Shown here: one piece after another, positions 1-7,220 of the stretch
Position numbering within the stretch: position 1 is the stretch's first letter
Layout: each line of letters begins with the position of its first letter
Assembly (NCBI GenBank): GCA_903859705.1
Contig: CAIONQ010000010.1
Span: 1 to 47,811 of the forward strand
Origin: an uncultured Chthonomonas sp.
Lineage (GTDB): Bacteria; Armatimonadota; Chthonomonadetes; Chthonomonadales; Chthonomonadaceae
DNA: 47,811 nucleotides
Direction: 5' to 3'
Made by a program: the position numbers and the translations under genes
The notes under the pieces: model-generated
The model's database searches: none
The model's input: the letters and a program-made list of their open reading frames with translations, nothing else
Told to the model about the DNA's origin: nothing

Positions 1-296
1 GGCCTGTTTATGGCATCGAAAACCGTTGTGCTGAGGTAACCAAGCGCGTTCTGGTTTGCCACCGTGCGCCCAATGGCATCGAAAATGTTGGTTGAAATAT
101 AACCCAGCGGAGACACATTCGCGATGTTTTGCCCGGCGGCATCGAAAAGGTTGGTGCTGAGGTAACCCAGCGCGTTCTGGCTGGCATAGCGGCGGTATGC
201 CGCACGGTGCGCGAAATGCGGTTTCCACTGTCCACGTCTGATTTTTACGTCGCACCCTACCAAATCCGGCCTCCACAAAAAATGAACGAGAGACAC
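1..296 (-). CDS. RHS/YD-repeat protein, partial (runs off the left edge)
   Basis: Read on the minus strand, the first 200 bases encode three consecutive 21-residue units of the form NALGYLSTNLFDAAGQ, SPLGYISTNIFDAIGR and NALGYLSTTVFDAINR. This G-Y-x-S-T-x-x-F-D-A-x-G/N-R pattern is the YD/RHS repeat family, which forms large beta-cocoon shells in secreted or surface proteins and polymorphic toxins. The frame stays open upstream to about base 433 but has no ATG. A GTG at 294-296 is a possible start without a Shine-Dalgarno, and the residues between it and the first repeat look unlike RHS sequence. The 5' end is therefore unresolved, and this may be a broken or recombined copy. The family call is good; the boundaries and integrity are not. 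Confidence 0.5.
   Translation of the reverse strand, partial: MSLVHFLWRPDLVGCDVKIRRGQWKPHFAHRAAYRRYASQNALGYLSTNLFDAAGQNIANVSPLGYISTNIFDAIGRTVANQNALGYLSTTVFDAINR
12..200. repeat. Three tandem 63-bp units within the RHS-like gene
   Basis: The marker GGCATCGAAAA occurs at 12, 75 and 138, an exact 63-bp period (21 codons). Units 1 and 3 are much more alike than either is to unit 2, for example in the shared GTGCTGAGGTAACC stretch. This suggests recent duplication or gene conversion of alternate units. Confidence 0.75.
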
Positions 297-625
297 GCGG
301 CACTGACTCAATGCAAACAGAGTTGTGATCGGGATATACGCAAATATAGCATCAAAGTCGGAAGGAGAGCGGAGTCGGGGGTCAGGGTCAGGGTCCAGGT
401 GCAATGCCGCCTGACGGATGGGTACCAGTGCTCACGGGGAGCTTTTGTTTTCGTGCGCGAAGGACGCTAAGCTATCTTGTTGTTTTATATGTCGGATAGC
501 TGTGCTTAAGTGGCGGCAATCTTCAGCGATACCAGTTCCCTCTTCGATGCATCTCTTCGCGTTCTTTGCATTTCCTTAGCGTGACAATTGCATTTCTGGT
601 TCGTGGTTGGAGGATTCTGGAAAGT

Positions 626-1008
626 GATGTTTACCAAAAGCATTTTCTACCGCGCTTCGCTTGGTGGTCGCACGCAAGGGCGTGGAAAATACTTCTTTAA
701 ACTGGAATGTTCTTCCTCGCGGCCCGGCCGATCGGCCGGGCCGCGAGGAAGAGGAGGCGGGTGGTCGCGGTGCGGGTTTTCCAGCCAAATATAATCGGAT
801 TTTCATGCAAGGCGATTCCTACCGCGCTTCGCTTGCTGGCGTTCGCTATGCTATGCCGCGCCTTCAGCCCTAAATGCGTGCCTGCCGGATGCTTTCTGGG
901 CGTGTATTGGATGCTTTCGCGGCCCGGCCGAGCAGCGCCCCTACGTTGGGCTACGCGTATGTTTATGAAGAGCAATTTCTGCCGCGCTGCGCTTGGTGGT
1001 CTGCGAGC
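626..1008. repeat. Three imperfect copies of a ~45-bp intergenic repeat
   Basis: Copies lie at about 626-675, 801-846 and 960-1008. They share a core CTACCGCGCTTCGCTTG(G/C)TGG preceded by an A/T-richer TTTACCAAAAGCATTT-like lead. Copies are separated by about 160-175 bp, and the 42-bp palindrome sits between copies 1 and 2. No coding sense is apparent. This looks like a dispersed or REP-like element cluster rather than a CRISPR, because the copies diverge and spacing is irregular. Confidence 0.65.
711..752. repeat. 42-bp perfect palindrome
   Basis: Bases 711-731 are the exact reverse complement of 732-752, with no loop and a central CGATCG. The arms start TCTTCCTCGC and continue with GC-rich GGCCCGGCCG. 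Symmetry stops at 710/753. It could extrude as a cruciform or fold as a very stable RNA hairpin. There is no U-tract on either side, so it is not an ordinary intrinsic terminator. A related half-arm (GCGGCCCGGCCGA) recurs at about 919-931. Confidence 0.9.
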
Positions 1009-1352
1009 CGATTTTTGATGCATATGAGTGTCACTTACTGGTAACTACTGGGGTTTCAGTATGCTTTAGCGGACAGTTGGTTTTCGGTGCGTAATTCATG
1101 CGCCCGCTCCCTATATCCCATTCAGAGTTTGTGCTGTTATGGCTGGCGCTACTTAACGCACCTCGCAGGCTCGTATCTACACCGAGGGGTAATTTGGCGG
1201 AATTGCAGGAAGACTGCTTACGCTCTGGTGCGGCATAACAACATTCACAAGCACATAATTGTTGTGCGAGTAGCTCTGGTTGCATTCTTTGTACAATGAC
1301 GTCCGACCGGCGCTAATCGGCAGCTCGCCGATGGTGTTGGAGGCTGGCCGGC

Positions 1353-3476
1353 TCACGGCTTTTGAACGCCGGGGCCATTAATTGCCTGGATATCGCCAGC
1401 TACTGTGGCTGTGTACAGTACGTTGCCATCAAAATCTGGCGTGGAGTAGATGTTGCCGGGGCCAAGCTCGTACCCCCATTGCCGCTCGCCACTGATTGTG
1501 CTGAACACCAAGCAGTGACCACGCAAGCCCATTACCGCCGCAGATCGCCCATTTTCCAGCACTTTTATGCCGCCCGCTATGGGTTGCCCGGTGGCCTTTT
1601 GCCAGCGCGGCTCGCCGGTAAGGGCATCGAATGCATACAGGTTGCCCTGCGTTCTGCCAGCGGTTAGCACCAACCCTGCTCCTATGGCAGGGGAACCTGT
1701 GGCCCTATCGCCAGCATTTTGTGCCGCACGCATCCACTTGCTTAAACCGTTTACCAGATCTACACAGTGCAAAGAGCCATCTGCACCGCTGATGTAAACC
1801 CTGCTGCCGGAAACTGCCGGAGTGGAGAGAGCGGATATTGCTGGTGTGGCAGAAATGGGGTATCGCCAGCGCTCTGCCCCGGATGCGGCATCAGATGCAA
1901 TTAGAAGCCCGGTGGTGGTTACCGCAAGCACCCTGCCATCTGCAACTACAATATCGGTGGCGGTGCCCCCGGGCAATGCTACAGCCCAACGGCGGTTGCC
2001 CGATTCTGGTTCGACCGCTATTAGCTGCCTGCCCGATGCATAGATCACCGTTCCTTTGCTAACTATGGGGGCCGAATACGCGGGTGCCTCGCTATCGTAG
2101 TGCCACTTCACATGGCCCGAGGCTGCCTCAACGGCGTAGAGCGTGCCATCTATGGAGGCTGCATACACAAGGTTATCCGCAACGGCTGCGGATGCGTGAA
2201 ATGGCGATTTGCCAGGAAAAACCCACCTCTTTTTGCCTGTTGCAATATTTAGCGCGTAGAGCTTGCCATCCGTGCAGGGCACATAAACGCTCTCGGCATC
2301 TCGTACGGGGCTGGCGTAAACCGCATCTGGCAGATCTATGGCCCAGCGCCGAGTTTCTTCTTTACCATCCCGCTCTACCTCAAATATCAGCTCTTCCTGG
2401 CTGGCAACGCCAGCGCTGGTGGTTAGCCGAACGTCCGCACTGTGCACACCAATACTTAAGGGCCGGGTGTTAAAGGCATCGGTCCAGATATCGCGGCGAT
2501 CTTTAACCATTGGCTTCCAGTCGCCAGAATCTACCCGGTACTCCCCCACTTCGTGATCCGGATTATCTGCAACAGCGCGTGGGGATAGCGTTGCGGCCGG
2601 GCGCCTGCGCTCCAGAAATGGATTATCTGGATCATCCCATATCACCCGCATAACGGAGCCTTTAACACGCAAGGATGCCGGGATGGAGACAACTTTTACA
2701 GGTTTTGGCGAAGCGGGCGTTACGCGTTCAACGGTAATCAAGAGAGGCGTAACGGTTACCTGCAGCAGAGAGCCAGCACGCGCTGAGGCTCCGCCGATAG
2801 TAGGAATACCGTTGCTGTACCACAACATATCCTTGCCGGTATCGCCAGCAAAAATGGCGCACACATTGCGGCTTTTCAGGCGCACCATCAAATCGTAATC
2901 GTTATCCAGTGGGCGCGTTGTGGGGGTGTCTTTAGTTACACTGTGAAACAGAAAAATGAGGATGGGAGCCTCTGGCTTAACCTTCTTCAGGTCTTTATCC
3001 AGCCAATCCAGTTGGGCCTTATCCAGGTGCCCTTCCGGGCGAAGCGCCACCGAGGAATCCAGCAGAACAAAGTGGGATTGCTGCACATCAAACGACTGAT
3101 ACCGTTTGGAGAACTGGCGTGTAAACGCCTCTTTACCGAGTGCAAAGGGCGATACATCCGATGGACCGGGAACCGCATAAAGGGCTACGCCGGAAGTGCT
3201 TAGCTGTTTCTGCAGATCGGCGGCACCCTGATACTCTGTTGCCAGGCCGTGGGCTGTTATGCCGCCAGGCACCACAACAAACTGCGGCTTGCCCGGTAGC
3301 CCCGAAATTCTGGCTGCGAGGGTAGCCGTTGTTCCATCCGGCGCGGCAATCTCCGGCTGATCTGCCACTGCAAATGTAAATACGCTATCGGCATCTGCCC
3401 TTGGAGCGGCATGTGCATAGAGCGGAGCAGTGGCAGCAAGGAGGATTGGCAGCAGAAAGCCGGCGATTCGGCGCAT
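1353..3476 (-). CDS. Secreted PQQ beta-propeller protein with degenerate metallophosphatase domain
   Basis: A 707-residue exported protein. Residues 1-23 are a signal peptide (MRRIAGFLLPILLAATAPLY, cleavage near AHA). Residues 35-285 follow a calcineurin-like phosphoesterase layout, but the metal-binding motifs are lost: the GD-x-V position reads VVVPGG (67-72), GNHD reads GPSD (104-107), and GHTH reads GDTG (211-214). LLDSS and QLDWL, usual in the fold, remain. An Ig-like stretch follows (about 270-370). Then come seven or eight PQQ/WD-type blades with (L/V)YA-x(5)-G-x(3)-W repeats (375-705). Likely a periplasmic binding or scaffold protein rather than an enzyme. The start at 3476 is chosen because the signal peptide begins there, with GGGAG 12 nt upstream; the longer open frame to 3668 is unlikely to be translated. 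Confidence 0.8.
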   Translation of the reverse strand: MRRIAGFLLPILLAATAPLYAHAAPRADADSVFTFAVADQPEIAAPDGTTATLAARISGLPGKPQFVVVPGGITAHGLATEYQGAADLQKQLSTSGVALYAVPGPSDVSPFALGKEAFTRQFSKRYQSFDVQQSHFVLLDSSVALRPEGHLDKAQLDWLDKDLKKVKPEAPILIFLFHSVTKDTPTTRPLDNDYDLMVRLKSRNVCAIFAGDTGKDMLWYSNGIPTIGGASARAGSLLQVTVTPLLITVERVTPASPKPVKVVSIPASLRVKGSVMRVIWDDPDNPFLERRRPAATLSPRAVADNPDHEVGEYRVDSGDWKPMVKDRRDIWTDAFNTRPLSIGVHSADVRLTTSAGVASQEELIFEVERDGKEETRRWAIDLPDAVYASPVRDAESVYVPCTDGKLYALNIATGKKRWVFPGKSPFHASAAVADNLVYAASIDGTLYAVEAASGHVKWHYDSEAPAYSAPIVSKGTVIYASGRQLIAVEPESGNRRWAVALPGGTATDIVVADGRVLAVTTTGLLIASDAASGAERWRYPISATPAISALSTPAVSGSRVYISGADGSLHCVDLVNGLSKWMRAAQNAGDRATGSPAIGAGLVLTAGRTQGNLYAFDALTGEPRWQKATGQPIAGGIKVLENGRSAAVMGLRGHCLVFSTISGERQWGYELGPGNIYSTPDFDGNVLYTATVAGDIQAINGPGVQKP

Positions 3477-3542
3477 CAGAATGTTGATCTCCCAGAAAAC
3501 CGGCGGGCGGCACACCGTAAGGTAATGTACTAACTCAGCCCT

Positions 3543-3551
3543 ATTATAGCA
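3543..3551 (-). promoter_or_regulatory. Extended -10 promoter for the PQQ-propeller gene
   Basis: The minus strand reads TGCTATAAT, a consensus -10 hexamer with the TG extension. The presumed -35 region falls inside the adjacent hairpin and has no clear hexamer, which is tolerated by extended -10 promoters. The start codon at 3476 lies about 60 nt downstream. Confidence 0.5.
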
Positions 3552-3552
3552 A

Positions 3553-3583
3553 GTAAGACGCGCCGTAGTACGGCGCGTCTTAC
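3553..3583 (-). terminator. 13-bp perfect hairpin after the three-gene stress operon
   Basis: Arms 3553-3565 and 3571-3583 pair perfectly around a 5-nt loop (stem GTAAGACGCGCCG). It lies about 85 nt beyond the stop of the gene at 3669. No U-tract follows, so termination efficiency is uncertain. It directly abuts the next gene's -10 element and could instead, or also, be a protein-binding dyad. Confidence 0.5.
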
Positions 3584-3668
3584 ACATTTCAGAGCGACAT
3601 CGGCAGGAACCTGTTTCACCGCGGGTTAGCGGTTCCCCTGCCGCCGTTTCTCGGTGCCAGAGATGCAA

Positions 3669-4250
3669 TCAGGCCGGGTTGCCGAGGCCTTCCAGCTTAA
3701 TCAGCAGTTCGGCAGCATCTTCTGCAGATATATTTCCCTGCTGAAGCATCTGCAGCACAATAACCCTGGCGGCGGTGTTATCCACCTTTGGGGGTGGCGG
3801 CAGCGCTGCCACTGGCACCGGTGGCGGTGGAGGGGGTGGTGACACCCTATCTTTCACAGCCTGAGTTGCCTCTTGAGTTTTGCGACGGACGATGTGCTTA
3901 AAGCCATCCCACGACTCCTGAGCAGCAGTTCGCGCAGACTCTTTGATTGCTGTTTTGGCAATGCCCCAGAACAGTGGGAAGAGATTTGTTGGCACCTGAA
4001 TTGCGTAGGTTGAGCCATCTCCTCGCTGCATCTGCACCTCCATCATGGCATCCTTGGAGTTGCCCGTGCCCGGAGTTGCTGCCTGTACTGGCCCGGTGAT
4101 GGAGGCTTCTTTTGCTTTTGAGGCCTCCTGAACAACCGGCCGTGGGGTAGGCGGATCTGAAAGGGCTACTATAATGCCGGCGGCCTCTTCTGCGTTGAGC
4201 GCACCAGATACAACCAGATCCAGTATGCGTTGTTTTTCTGCATCGTTCAT
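3669..4250 (-). CDS. Small protein with SHOCT-like helical module at both ends
   Basis: 193 residues, family not named with certainty. Residues 7-30 (RILDLVVSGALNAEEAAG...) and 163-186 (VIVLQMLQQGNISAEDAAEL) are two copies of the short bihelical module found at the N-terminus of many DUF4097 proteins. Between them are a linker, a hydrophobic or amphipathic helix (LFPLFWGIAKTAIKESARTA, about 90-110) and a run of seven prolines (138-144). No signal peptide. Last gene of a three-gene operon, 39 bp after the DUF4097 gene. ATG 4250 is preferred because GGGAGGT lies 9-10 nt upstream; an in-frame GTG at 4259 touches that Shine-Dalgarno. Probably a membrane-associated partner or adaptor; no enzymatic motif is visible. 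Confidence 0.75.
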   Translation of the reverse strand: MNDAEKQRILDLVVSGALNAEEAAGIIVALSDPPTPRPVVQEASKAKEASITGPVQAATPGTGNSKDAMMEVQMQRGDGSTYAIQVPTNLFPLFWGIAKTAIKESARTAAQESWDGFKHIVRRKTQEATQAVKDRVSPPPPPPPVPVAALPPPPKVDNTAARVIVLQMLQQGNISAEDAAELLIKLEGLGNPA

Positions 4251-4289
4251 GGGCGGCACACCTCCCGCATCTCCCTGATTTTAGCGCTT

Positions 4290-5708
4290 TCAGCTAACCT
4301 GTGATACATGCGAGTTGCCAGAGATTGTTTGAACATTTACTGTTCCGGCCCCGGTGCCAATCTGGCCCTGCCATAGCGTTTCGGCGGCAATAACGCTGGA
4401 TGCATCGTGATCGCAGCGCAGATCACCCGATGTGGTGCTCATCGATAGCCGAGCATTGGTATCGACTGGCAGCCCGAGTTCTACATCGCCAGAAACGGTG
4501 CTAATTTGAACGGTGCCACTGAAGGTTGCGTGCAGCTTAAGCTCCACATTACCGCTAACAGTTTGCGCCTGAACCCGGTTGGCAACCAGTTCATCGGCGT
4601 GGATATCGCCAGAAACGGCTTTCAGCGCGATGTTGCCAGAAGCACCGGTTAGCGAAGCATCTCCGCTTACCGATTCTACAACGACATCAACAGGTGCAGC
4701 AGCGCCCACTCCGCTTACATTCACATCGCCAGAGACAGATTTGCACTCTACGCGCCCACCTTCGATATCGGTGGCTGTTACATCACCACTTGCACTGTTG
4801 GCAATAAGACCGCGTTGAATGCTGGCGGCATCGATATCGCCACTTTCTGTTGCGGCGGTTACCGAGCCCAGAATGGTGCGCAGAGTGATATCGCCAGAGG
4901 CAGTTTCGCACCGGACATCTCCGCCAACGTTCTCGATTGCGATATCGCCAGACGTGGTAGAGGTCTCTACACGGCTCTCGAAATCTGTAACCGAGATATC
5001 TCCGTAGCGGGTGCTTATGCGAACCTGCGCATTGGCAGGGGCGGTGAGTTCAATATCCAGAACCCCTTCACGGAAAGATTCTGGCGCTACGGCCTTAACA
5101 TCCAGGCGCCCATCGGTGGCGAAAACATTCAGCACGATGGTTTGAAGCAGCTCATCGAGAGCCGGCTCCTCACCCCATACCTCTTTGCTTATCCTGAGGA
5201 TGGCTGTTTGGCCCTCGCCGGGCTTTACGCGCACGTCTCCCAGTGGGTTATCTATCAGAATTGACGCGCCTGGTTGCAGGTGGAATTCCTGTACGGTTGC
5301 TTCGGACTTAACGGAGAGACCGCCGATGTTAGAGGGGCGGACATCTGGCCCATCCGACCAGGTTTTTACTCTGGCACTGAGGCTGGCGCTCCAGCTGGCA
5401 CTTGCCTTGCTGGCATTGCGCAGTTGCGCCTGCACGCGGGCAACAATCTTATCTGGCTGAACCCTACTAACAGCTTTAGAGATGCGCTCGCCGAGGTGAT
5501 CAAAGTCGAATTCTATTTTCTGATTTCTAACTTTGTCTTTGAGATCGTCCATAAAAGGCTTCTCTACGGGTGGTGGCTCCGGGGCGGGCTCCGGCTGCGG
5601 GGGCGGCGCAGGCTCCCGATTGAGAGCCGCAATTAGGGTAGCCGCCTGCTCGGGGCTCAGTTTGCCTTCCTGCAGCATTTGCAGGACCTTCATCACACTA
5701 TCGTCCAT
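4290..5708 (-). CDS. DUF4097-family beta-strand repeat protein
   Basis: 472 residues. Residues 6-29 (MKVLQMLQEGKLSPEQAATL) are a SHOCT-like module, followed by a Pro/Glu/Ala linker (31-50). A charged segment follows, then from about 150 to the end a long series of short beta repeats with the signature (V/T)SGD(V/I/A), giving a right-handed solenoid typical of DUF4097 (YvlB/LiaX-like) proteins. In Firmicutes such proteins belong to cell-envelope stress responses; that role is only an analogy here. No export signal is seen. ATG at 5708 is preferred (AGGG 8 nt upstream) over an ATG at 5732. It sits 56 bp behind the DUF2089 gene, which probably regulates it. Confidence 0.85.
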   Translation of the reverse strand: MDDSVMKVLQMLQEGKLSPEQAATLIAALNREPAPPPQPEPAPEPPPVEKPFMDDLKDKVRNQKIEFDFDHLGERISKAVSRVQPDKIVARVQAQLRNASKASASWSASLSARVKTWSDGPDVRPSNIGGLSVKSEATVQEFHLQPGASILIDNPLGDVRVKPGEGQTAILRISKEVWGEEPALDELLQTIVLNVFATDGRLDVKAVAPESFREGVLDIELTAPANAQVRISTRYGDISVTDFESRVETSTTSGDIAIENVGGDVRCETASGDITLRTILGSVTAATESGDIDAASIQRGLIANSASGDVTATDIEGGRVECKSVSGDVNVSGVGAAAPVDVVVESVSGDASLTGASGNIALKAVSGDIHADELVANRVQAQTVSGNVELKLHATFSGTVQISTVSGDVELGLPVDTNARLSMSTTSGDLRCDHDASSVIAAETLWQGQIGTGAGTVNVQTISGNSHVSQVS

Positions 5709-5764
5709 ACCTTTACCCTGCCTTATCATCACTTAGCGTGATCAAAACCAGACATGTACTGCTG

Positions 5765-6157
5765 TTACGGAATTTCTCGGAGCGCTGCGGCGGCCTCATC
5801 GGCACCGATTTCGCCCCTTGCAAGCTGTTCCAGAATCTCGGACCTTCGCTGTGCTCCGACGGCTGCAGTTGGTGCCGGGAATTCAACCTGTTCTGGCTGA
5901 AAATCCAGGGCTGCGACTGCGGCACTCAGGCGGTTACGCACCGTTGGGTAAGAGAGGTTGAGTTCCTTTTCTACCCTGCTCAGGTTGCCCTCGCAGCGCA
6001 GAAACAGCTCTATGAATGACAAATGTTCCGGTGCGAGCCTGCAGAACCTACATGTTTCGAAAGATCCATGAATGCTTGTTCTACAGCTGCCACAGTGCAG
6101 TTCCGAAATTCCGAGACTGCCCTCACACACGGGACAACGGGAAAGTGATTTCGCCAT
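5765..6157 (-). CDS. DUF2089 zinc-ribbon/HTH regulator
   Basis: 130 residues. Two CxxC pairs (C8/C11, C22/C25) form a zinc ribbon, and a further C36-x2-C39 is present. They are followed by the DUF2089 hallmark LFLRCEGNLSRVEKELNLSY (51-70) and PTVRNRL, a helix-turn-helix resembling sigma-4 regions. The C-terminus (107-128, SEILEQLARGEIGADEAAAA) is a third instance of the helical module found in the next two genes. DUF2089 proteins are often encoded beside DUF4097 genes and are thought to be their transcriptional regulators. A strong GAGGAGG lies 5 nt before the ATG. First gene of the operon. Confidence 0.88.
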   Translation of the reverse strand: MAKSLSRCPVCEGSLGISELHCGSCRTSIHGSFETCRFCRLAPEHLSFIELFLRCEGNLSRVEKELNLSYPTVRNRLSAAVAALDFQPEQVEFPAPTAAVGAQRRSEILEQLARGEIGADEAAAALREIP

Positions 6158-6236
6158 AGCAACCTCCTCAACTCCCCGATAATTCTCAGTACGATGTCAT
6201 TTTACAATACGTTTCAGATAAATACATAAATATTTC

Positions 6237-6250
6237 TAAAGTGTACTTTA
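6237..6250. promoter_or_regulatory. Near-perfect 14-bp dyad upstream of the DUF2089 operon
   Basis: TAAAGTGTACTTTA is symmetric except for its two central bases. It ends exactly at the stop codon of the upstream TPR gene, in an A/T-rich 93-bp gap that must hold the operon's promoter. A possible operator, perhaps for DUF2089 autoregulation. No confident -35/-10 pair can be fixed nearby. Confidence 0.3.
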
Positions 6251-7171
6251 CTATTTCTTAAGTTCTGGTTTTACAGGGGCTGTGGGAGCTGATGGGGACT
6301 GCACCCCTGGTTTTGCATCCTCTGGAAGTTTTGCTATGCCTGCGAGGGCATCCGGGTAGTGCGCATCGAGGTAGAGAGAATTCTGATATGCATTGCGTGC
6401 CTCCTGAAACTGGCCAGCCAGGCGATGTGCCTCGCCAAGGTGATAATAGGTGGCCTTCACCTCTGCAGCGCCGCTGTTTTGCGGATAATCTACAATTGCC
6501 TGCGTTAACACTGTAATTGCTTCAGCATAATCCCCGTTCTTAACAAGCGCCCAGCCGTAGCTATCTTCGGTAAGAGGTGTTAGCAGTGGGCGTGCGGCGG
6601 CATCTGCCATCGTGTTGGGGGCGCCCTTCATGCTTGAAAGTGCGGCGCGGAGAATTTTAAGTGCCGCATCCGTATCCGGCCCTTTGCCAGTGGCGTTATC
6701 TGCCAGGATGTACCCATAGGTGTTTTGAAAGCTGCTGTCCTCTGGTACGAGATCCAGGGCTTTCTTAGCTGCTTCTTTAGCGCGCTTCTGGTTTGGAACC
6801 GATTCGATAGTGGCGTACTGCTGTGCGAGCAGGGCATAAAACCGGGCCCTTTCGAAGCGATTGAGCGAGGTAACTTTTTGAAGCGCAAGCTCTATGTACT
6901 CTGCTGCGAGGTCCAGCCTATTGGCAGCAATGCATGTATCAATTGCCCCGGCATAAGCCGTTAAATCCGTTGGGCGAACATGGAGAACCTTCTCAAAATC
7001 CTGGCGTGCTCCGGCTGTATCGCCCTTACGCAATGCCTGCTCTGCCACCAGGTAACGTACGGGGGTTGGCTGCGTTTGCTTTTTATACTGCCAGAGTGCA
7101 GCGTAGATAACGGCAAGAAACAGCAGCGCAGGCAGTACCGCGCGTATCAGATTGATTACTTTAAGTCTCAT
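6251..7171 (-). CDS. Membrane-anchored tetratricopeptide (TPR) protein
   Basis: 306 residues. A short basic N-terminus is followed by one hydrophobic helix (about 9-27, AVLPALLFLAVIYAALW), then a periplasmic alpha-helical repeat domain. TPR-like pairs are visible at about 38-70 (AEQALRKGDTAGARQDFEKV), 75-105, 140-170, 205-235 (GDYAEAITVLTQAIVDYP) and 240-275 (LAGQFQEARNAYQNSLYLD). The tail is rich in Pro/Ala/Lys. Probably a protein-interaction scaffold. It is the last gene of a run starting at prfA, 49 bp behind the CPBP protease, so an operonic link with the ABC ATPase/CPBP pair is plausible. No specific function can be assigned. Confidence 0.8.
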   Translation of the reverse strand: MRLKVINLIRAVLPALLFLAVIYAALWQYKKQTQPTPVRYLVAEQALRKGDTAGARQDFEKVLHVRPTDLTAYAGAIDTCIAANRLDLAAEYIELALQKVTSLNRFERARFYALLAQQYATIESVPNQKRAKEAAKKALDLVPEDSSFQNTYGYILADNATGKGPDTDAALKILRAALSSMKGAPNTMADAAARPLLTPLTEDSYGWALVKNGDYAEAITVLTQAIVDYPQNSGAAEVKATYYHLGEAHRLAGQFQEARNAYQNSLYLDAHYPDALAGIAKLPEDAKPGVQSPSAPTAPVKPELKK

Positions 7172-7220
7172 CCAGATTCACTTTCACATTCAAACCGAGC
7201 GTGGTTTCTATTTTACCGGG

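Larger units (their letters stand above)
297..1352. other. Gene-free stretch rich in short repeats
   Basis: No reading frame here has a convincing family, start signal or composition. The frames that exist are short, overlap each other on both strands, and are side effects of the GC-rich palindrome and the repeat copies annotated separately. From about 1030 to 1352 I see nothing recognisable. A short GGGTCA tandem lies near 376-394. Confidence 0.6.

Noticed and set aside
376-394. GGGTCA short tandem repeat
   Set aside because: Only about three units with no further copies; not informative.
129-470. Plus-strand open frame of 113 residues at the left end
   Set aside because: It is antisense to the RHS repeats, and has no family, start signal or coherent composition.
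1031-1285. Minus-strand 84-residue open frame in the gene-free stretch
   Set aside because: No recognisable motif, no convincing ribosome site and no conservation visible.
3477-3668. N-terminal extension of the PQQ-propeller protein
   Set aside because: It precedes a good signal peptide, contains hairpin and promoter sequence, and its residues look random.
4579-5010. Regularly spaced GATATCGCCAGA-like repeats resembling a CRISPR or tandem array
   Set aside because: They encode the (V/T)SGD beta-solenoid repeats of the DUF4097 protein on the minus strand. Spacing varies and there are no unique spacers.
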